A stretch of 64,000 bases of DNA from Allolobophora icterica (lineage: Eukaryota; Annelida; Clitellata; Crassiclitellata; Lumbricidae): positions 37,641,306-37,705,305 of the forward strand of contig OY744611.1 of NCBI GenBank assembly GCA_963556255.1, written 5' to 3'. Position numbers and translations under genes: made by a program. Shown piece after piece: positions 58,801 through 64,000 of the stretch; positions within the stretch are counted from its first letter, which is position 1; every line of letters begins with the position of its first letter. The notes below the pieces were generated by a model. It saw nothing but the letters and a program-made list of their open reading frames with translations. It was not told the DNA's origin and ran no database searches.

Positions 58801-61800
58801 CTATTATTTTCTCATAATTATCTATTATTTTCTCAAATCATCTTATTCTCATAAATCATCTATTGTTTTCTCATCAATCATCTATTATTTTCTCATAAAT
58901 CATCTTTTATTTTCTCATAAATCATCTTTTATTTTCTCATAAATCGTCTTATTTTCTCATAAATCATCTATTATTTTCTCATAAATCATCTTTTATTTTC
59001 TCATAAATCGTCTTATTTTCTCATAAATCATCTTTTATTTTCTCATAAATCGTCTTATTTTCTCATAAGTCATCTATTATTTTCTCATAAATCATCTTTT
59101 ATTTTCTCATAAATCGTCTTATTTTCTCATAAATCATCTATTATTTTCTCATAAATCATCTTTTATTTTCTCATAAATCGTCTTATTTTCTCATAAATAA
59201 TCTTTTATTTTCTCATAAATTGTCTTATTTTCTCATAAGTCATCTATTATTTTCTCATAAATCATCTTTTATTTTCTCATAAATCGTCTTATTTTCTCAT
59301 AAATCATCTATTATTTTCTCATAAATCATCTATTATTTTCTCATAAATCACCTTATTTTCACATAAATCATCTAGAAGTTCTCATAACTTATAGATGTAG
59401 CATATTTGACTCAGAAACAGTTAATCCATGTTCAACTCTCTTTTTACACACACAATTTTCTTGCCTCAGAATCAGTTTATTTACTGAATTTGCATGCATA
59501 TGTGTGCTTTAAAAAATTATGTTAGTGAAATAAAATATATTAACTTAACTAATGCTTTTTTAGCTCAATAATTTTGTAAAGTAATCGATAATTTCTTTTT
59601 TGCTTTTCTGTAAGTTATATAGTGAATTTAATTTCTTGCAGGATTCAAAAAAGCTGTTTAGTACTCAAGAATTTGTGCCATTCAATCCAGCTGTACACTT
59701 AGCGCAGCCAATCAAAGAGCTGGAAGTAAGCATACACAGAAATTATGCTGCTTTGGAACAAGTTAAAAGTATCTGTTTGATGTCCTGTTCTGTTATACAA
59801 GGTTATTACTATTACAGTGTCTACTTACTTATTTACAATTTGCAAAACTGGTTGTTTCATTAATTTCTGGAGTTATAAAAAGTGTTTTCATCGTGGCTTT
59901 TTTTAGTTCTGTTTTTGTTTTCTGTTTATGTAATTGTCATGGATTGTGGGATTGATGGGGTAAACTTTAGGAATGCTAGGTAGAGTTAGCTAGTGTTAGT
60001 TGATCAGTTAGTCAGTTAGTTATTTGAGACTTAATATGGCACCTTTTATGTAGTGAACAACAACACTGGGCAGCCATGGTTGCTGAATTGATATGAATAG
60101 AGAATAACATTTGATGCATTGGTCATCGTTAGCATTATTAGTAGTCGCTGGCAGAGTTGTTTCAGAGTTTTGGAACATGAACTAAATACCTACTGTGTGT
60201 GTTTCCTGTTAAACATTCAGAACAACCAACCAAAAGACAATTCTTAGTTAAGAAGGCAGTGCTAAATCTAAATGCAGTTAATTGTTTAACTCAGAGGTTC
60301 ATGATTGGCCGTGGACATGGAGCCATTGAGAAGTTTATTGTAGAAAAGAAATTTAGGTTGCAGAAAAGGCTTTCTGTTTTTTTAAACCCAGCATTCTATT
60401 CTGCCAACTTTGGCATGCCATTCAGACGACTCCATTGCAGCTATCTGCTGACCACCCACATTTGGCAAATTGTCTTTGACCTTGTCTAATTCTGCCTCCA
60501 GCATGCCTTTCACAAGTTTCTCATGAACTGGTGCTATATAAATTTGTGATTTTTAGCTGCATTTGCAATTACAACACGTATGAAAAGTCTAGATGTATAG
60601 AAAAAGGCAATCCCAGGCCGAAAGTTTAAAATACTAGACCCCTATTTAATTTTAAAATGTTGATTGTTTTAAGCTGATTGCTGAGGAGTGTGACAAACAA
60701 TCACTCATGTTCAGATCGGATCGTGTGACGTGGCACAGGCCGACATCGTTGAAGGATTTGATCAGACTGAAAGACAAACATCCGAATGCCAAGATTGTAA
60801 TTGGAAACACAGAAATAGGTTAGGATTAATTTTAATGATCTTGGAAATGGAGTTACTAAAGTTCAAGATCACTTATTGTATGACTCTTTACTTTAAGTCA
60901 TGTGCTGTGGTATTACCAATTTGATACCTTTTGATGCTGATACTGAAGTGTCATGTGTTCAGTTAATGTTACCATGGCTTAGACTAGTATTAAGAAACTC
61001 CGCCACTGCTCGTATTCTGGCAGTGCCAGTCCCAAGCCTGGATGAAGGAGGAGGGCGATGCTAATGATCTTTGTTATCACACAGTGTCGTTAAACTGAAA
61101 CTACTACTATCAGTATTAAGAAGCAATTTAATTTTTAATAATAGTTGGTTGTTTTGACATATTTTTGTATTCAGGTGTTGAAGTGAAGTTCAAAAACATG
61201 CACTATCCTGTAATAATTGCTGCCACCAACATCCACGAATTGAATTCAGTGCAACACATGGAAACTGGCATCCGTGTCGGTGCATCAGTCACATTGGCAA
61301 AGTTGGAAGATGTCCTTAACGAGGCAATTAATCATAGAGAAGGTAAGACTTTGTGTTTTATTACATGTGCTCTACTGTGCTCCATTTGAAACAATTTCTA
61401 GACAGTTGAAACTAATAGCAGTGTAAAGAAATTGTAATTTTTTAGTGTAACTAAAGATGATCATGGGAGAATAATTTATAATTATTTATTGTCTCTTAAC
61501 CAAATTGAGATTATTACAGATTAGATTTAGTAAAGGTGACTGCATGAAAATTATTTTAAGGGCCGTACTGGCCCTTAAAATAATTTTATATAAGTATATC
61601 AGTATATTATATTGTAGGTATACCAGTTGGGTTGTTGTCATTTGGCATAATATTTTATCTTCAGGCGTCAACAGTTGATCAAATCTTGAAAAACACTCCC
61701 AGACTGATATATTATTGCTGTGATGGATAGCTTTCTTGTTTTACACTTGCCAAATAGCTAGAGAAGAGTAAGAAAGTTAATACGTTGGTTTTTCTGTTGT

Positions 61801-63009
61801 TTTGTAAAATGTGTGATAACTAAATATGTTTGACAGAGTACAAGACACGAATATTTGCGGCTATTGTTGAGATGCTGCGGTGGTTTGCTGGTCCGCAGGT
61901 TCGGAATGTTGCTGTGAGTAGAGATACTCTATATTTATTAGTTGTAAACAGTGGTAAAATACCTAGATATGGTTACCTGTATTTCTTTCAGCACATACAA
62001 AATCCTAGAAGAATGTTATAGCAGAAGTAATTATTTTTTAAAATTTGTGTTGCTTTCCTATTTTTTATCAAAATTTCTATGCCATTCTTGCATATGTCAC
62101 AGTTATAATGTAACAATAGTAGCCAAACATATGTATGGAACTTTTTGAATGTCTTTTGGAATGTGTACATTGCATGCATCATGGTTTAGTTTTCAGGAAC
62201 AGTTTGGTTTCTTTCGTGGTCGAATGAATGGGACAAAACATCAGTTTTGAGTTTTTTCTGTTTTTAGGCAGTTGGTGGGAACATAGTAACAGCCAGTCCT
62301 ATTTCAGATCTAAACCCATTGTTTCTGTCAGCTGGATGCACGCTTATGGTGGAATCAGTTTGTGAGTATAACCCAGGCCTAGCTCTAGCATTTGTAATAA
62401 TGCCGCCACATGAACAATAAATGTACAACACAATTCTGACAATTATAAATATGGCTAGAGCTTATCTTATCTTATATGATTATTTATAAAGTGCCTGTCA
62501 CAGCATAGACTATTCAGAGGCGCTCCCAGCATGTCAGCCCCGAGGGAAAAGAAAGGTCTTTAGGCAGCGGAGAGAAGAGGGCGAGATCCCAAGTAATATC
62601 TTGCTACGGAGAGAGGGGGGCAGGTCATTCCATAGGGAAGGGCCAAGGATGGCAAAAGCACGATGCTGAGCCATCGAAGTCCTTGCGCGAGGGACAAGTA
62701 GATCAAGGCGGTCAGCAGACCGAAGAGGGCGGGAAGAGAGAGCAGATAGAGGTTTACGCATTAGGTCACAGAGGTATTTAGGAGCTTTTCCCAGTTGAGT
62801 CCTAGAGACCAGGAGAAGAACCTTGTATTGGATGCGGGAGGCAACAGGAAGCCAGTGAAGTACATCAGTCATAAAGGTAGTTATGTGAGAGAAGCGAGGA
62901 AAACGGGCAATGAGCCTGGCAGCCGCGTTCAGAACAGACTGCAGAGATGAAAGGCGCGCTTAGGGAGCCCAGCAAACAATGAATTGCAATAGTCAATGCG
63001 GCATCAAAT

Positions 63010-63057
<48 letters not shown>

Positions 63058-63426
63058 ATATATATATATATATAATGTATATATATATACACCTGTTACA
63101 AGTACCGCTTTGTTTTTTTCTTTGAAGGTGCTGCAAACATGTTCAGTTACACAGATGCATTCTTATGTGGGACATAGTTGCCGATTAGTTGTGGAACATG
63201 GTTAAAATGCTTGCCTTGTTTCGTATCATATCTGGTAATTTATAAGACGTCTCTCGCAGTATGAACTGTTCAGAGGCACCCTCAGCAAAAGTACTTAAGT
63301 TGTTTGGTTGGTTTAGGTGGCAGACGTTCGCTGAAGATGGATCATGAATTCTTCGTGGGCTACAGGAAAACCAAGATCCAACCGAATGAGGTTCTCCTGT
63401 TTGTCGACATACCATTCACCAAAGAG
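49780..63426 (+). CDS. XDH: Xanthine dehydrogenase/oxidase, N-terminal 13 exons (gene continues right)
   Basis: Molybdo-flavoenzyme of purine breakdown, oxidising hypoxanthine to xanthine and then urate in the cytosol. Exons: 49780-49815, 53193-53250, 54438-54534, 55899-56007, 56611-56737, 57406-57467, 57862-57993, 59642-59725, 60674-60818, 61175-61342, 61837-61913, 62268-62361, 63317-63426; together 433 codons, all junctions in phase. Residues 1-90 are the plant-type 2Fe-2S domain, with ligands C41, C46, C49 ([12 protein letters not shown]) and C71. The second cluster has C111, C114 (QCGFC) and C146, C148 (LCRC). Exon 7 is a Cys/Asn-rich linker. The FAD domain follows with [10 protein letters not shown] and [15 protein letters not shown], ending [12 protein letters not shown]...DIPFTKE. 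The molybdopterin domains lie beyond the window, so the enzyme is only one third seen. In-frame TGA at 49741 supports the start. Intron 7 requires a GC donor. Aldehyde oxidase, its close paralogue, is less likely from the FAD-domain residues but not excluded. Confidence 0.95.
49853..50128 (+). mobile_element. tRNA-derived SINE family A, full copy
   Basis: The head is tRNA-like: TAGTGGTTAGAGTGCTGG (A box region), then a GTC-containing anticodon-like stretch, GGTTCAAATCC (B box) and a closing GCAAGGGTAG. The body follows with GAAATTTCTGCTCCACCTGC, TACACTGACCGTACACTGTC and CATGGCTGCCTCAGGGCTAG, ending GCTCTTCTTCTT. It lies in intron 1 of XDH. It is not a functional tRNA gene because the acceptor stem does not close. 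Confidence 0.85.
50914..51202 (-). mobile_element. tRNA-derived SINE family A, minus-strand full copy
   Basis: Reverse complement of the element at 49853-50128. It starts at the tail (AGAAGAAGAAAAAGAAGAGC) and runs through CACTGTACACTGTTGG in reverse to the B box (GGATTTGAACCC on the plus strand) and the A box (AACCACTATACTAG). Two full copies in opposite orientation lie within 1.1 kb in XDH intron 1. Confidence 0.85.
52787..53010 (-). mobile_element. tRNA-derived SINE family B, minus strand
   Basis: On the minus strand: GGGACGTGGTGGTGTAGCGG (A box), GGTTGCAGGTTCGAATCTAC (B box), then a body with CAACCTAGGACAAGTTGCTC and GAGGGAGGTAACGGGAAACC. The B box GGTTCGAATC is canonical. It ends about 180 bases before XDH exon 2. 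The minus frame 53150-52779 across it is not a gene. Confidence 0.8.
53393..53678. mobile_element. hAT-like MITE with YATGGGCGTC ends (copy 2), 286 bp
   Basis: Left TATGGGCGTCCAGAGGGG and right TATGTTGACGCCCATG. Flanks GCTCTTTA (53385-53392) and GCTGTTTA (53679-53686) match at 7 of 8. The ends are shared with 17120-17391. It lies in XDH intron 2. Confidence 0.78.
55736..55816. repeat. (ATT)n microsatellite
   Basis: About 27 uninterrupted TTA trinucleotides. A shorter interrupted (ATT)n lies at 55505-55537. Poly-Ile frames on both strands are artefacts. Confidence 0.98.
57613..57729. repeat. 59-bp tandem duplication in XDH intron 6
   Basis: GACATTGGAGTTTGGAATGT, GCTTCATAGATATAAGACAA, GTAATGCCACAAAGCTTA is repeated once with one base change. 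Confidence 0.9.
58105..58535 (+). mobile_element. Non-LTR retrotransposon 3' fragment with RT C-terminus
   Basis: The plus frame ending at TGA... more exactly at the stop TAA 58528-58530 reads [37 protein letters not shown] and [10 protein letters not shown]. This is the known tail of many invertebrate LINE ORFs (R-G-R-P-x-x-R-W-x-D, D-R-x-x-W-R). The upstream part contains GGCAATGGCAAACCACCCC, a word common in LINE/SINE 3' regions. It lies in XDH intron 7. Confidence 0.75.
58750..59390. repeat. AT-rich satellite with a 63-64-bp higher-order unit
   Basis: Basic unit TCATAAATCATCTATTATTT plus TC, about 20-22 bases. Three variants alternate: ATCATCTATTATTTTCTC, ATCATCTTTTATTTTCTC and ATCGTCTTATTTTCTC, each followed by ATAA. 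This gives a roughly 64-base trimer repeated several times. It lies in XDH intron 7, just before exon 8. Confidence 0.92.
61547..61587. other. Perfect 18-bp hairpin in XDH intron 10
   Basis: AAAATTATTTTAAGGGCC, spacer GTACT, then GGCCCTTAAAATAATTTT. It is an exact inverted repeat with no coding context and is possibly the core of a tiny palindromic element. Confidence 0.9.
62467..63008 (-). mobile_element. L2/CR1-like LINE 3' fragment, minus strand
   Basis: The minus strand reads [69 protein letters not shown] and [13 protein letters not shown], then a stop and the GAGCGCCTCTGAATAGTC tail. This is the well-preserved C-terminal region of an L2/CR1 reverse transcriptase ORF. An AT microsatellite (63012-63078) abuts its 5' side. 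It lies in XDH intron 12. Confidence 0.88.
63012..63078. repeat. (AT)n microsatellite
   Basis: ATATAT runs broken once by AGTC. Confidence 0.95.
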
Positions 63427-64000
63427 GTTAGTTATATCTTTCAAATCTCACTCTCAGTCTTTTATTTCTCTAATTCTTTAATCAAATCCTTTTACCCGTG
63501 ATTGGTGGCTTCATGGTTATTTATGTAAGTGCTAGACTAACTGCTTCACACAGGCTGCACAACACAGCATTCATCAACCCAGCTGAGGTTTCAGCAGCTG
63601 CCGAGGCCCAAAAAGGAATGTAATTTTGGTTTTTTAAGTGGGAGCTGCCATCATCAGATGTAGTCTGTCACCTATAATTTGAAGCATGCTAGAATTTTAG
63701 CATGCTACCCATGATATTTGTAACACAGTTGAGGACTGCCTGAACTGTTTTGGTTCAGCAGACCTGCAGAGATAGTTAGAAGGCTTTATATAAAACTAAT
63801 GTCCAGCTACAGATACGTACATGCACTGCTCGAGGGCCACTAACTATCCTTCAAGCCTTCATAGGTTGTCCCAGTAAAGCTGTACAATGCCCTGATAAAC
63901 AGAGTGTTTTGCTTCACAAATGCTGAAGCATTTCAGCATTTGAAATCAGTTAACTGTGATGTCTGACCAGTTCATTCAGTATGTAATGGTCCTTGTGTGA
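63427..64000 (+). other. XDH intron 13, incomplete
   Basis: Begins with the donor GTTAGT after residue E433. No exon matching the next part of the FAD domain is found before the window ends. Confidence 0.7.

Overview
This is eukaryotic DNA from an intron-rich animal genome, most likely a marine invertebrate. The coding blocks are short, carry GT-AG (and some GC-AG) introns, and sit among microsatellites, satellites, LINE and SINE fragments and many hAT-type DNA transposons. The echinoderm-like repeat style (L2/CR1 tails ending in GCTATATAAA, abundant TAGGCCTA) suggests an echinoderm or close relative, but I cannot prove this from sequence alone.

Layout. (1) 1-28 kb is repeat-dominated. It starts with the last exon of a Tyr-rich protein whose gene lies to the left (1069-1254). 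A 59-bp satellite follows (5103-6325). There is a hAT element with intact ends and a decayed transposase (7223-9483), and at least seven short non-autonomous elements, most with 8-bp target duplications. At 12597-13097 is a small intact single-exon gene for a secreted, dibasic-cleaved, neuropeptide-like precursor. From 18.6 to 23.35 kb lies a polypurine block and then a 4-kb polypyrimidine minisatellite that contains a perfect 53-bp palindrome and about thirty antisense copies of a 5' splice-site consensus. (2) 27.8-43.15 kb holds one plus-strand gene of about 16 coding exons for a membrane-anchored coiled-coil protein resembling the kinectin / ribosome-binding protein 1 (p180) family. Its introns carry LINE pieces and a 1.9-kb hAT-like element with its own internal satellite. 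(3) 43-49.5 kb is intergenic, with degraded LINE reverse transcriptase and a telomere-like motif patch. (4) 49.78 kb to the right edge holds the first 13 coding exons of xanthine dehydrogenase (433 residues: both 2Fe-2S domains and the front of the FAD domain); the gene runs out of the window.

The exon models come from manual reading: AG/GT signals, phase agreement at every junction, and (for xanthine dehydrogenase) residue-by-residue agreement with the known family. The two large genes are transcribed in the same direction and show no evident functional link. Splice sites at three introns only work as GC-AG. The main candidates for something new are the DY-aromatic-x-F peptide precursor at 12.6 kb and the purine/pyrimidine splice-site array at 19-23 kb.
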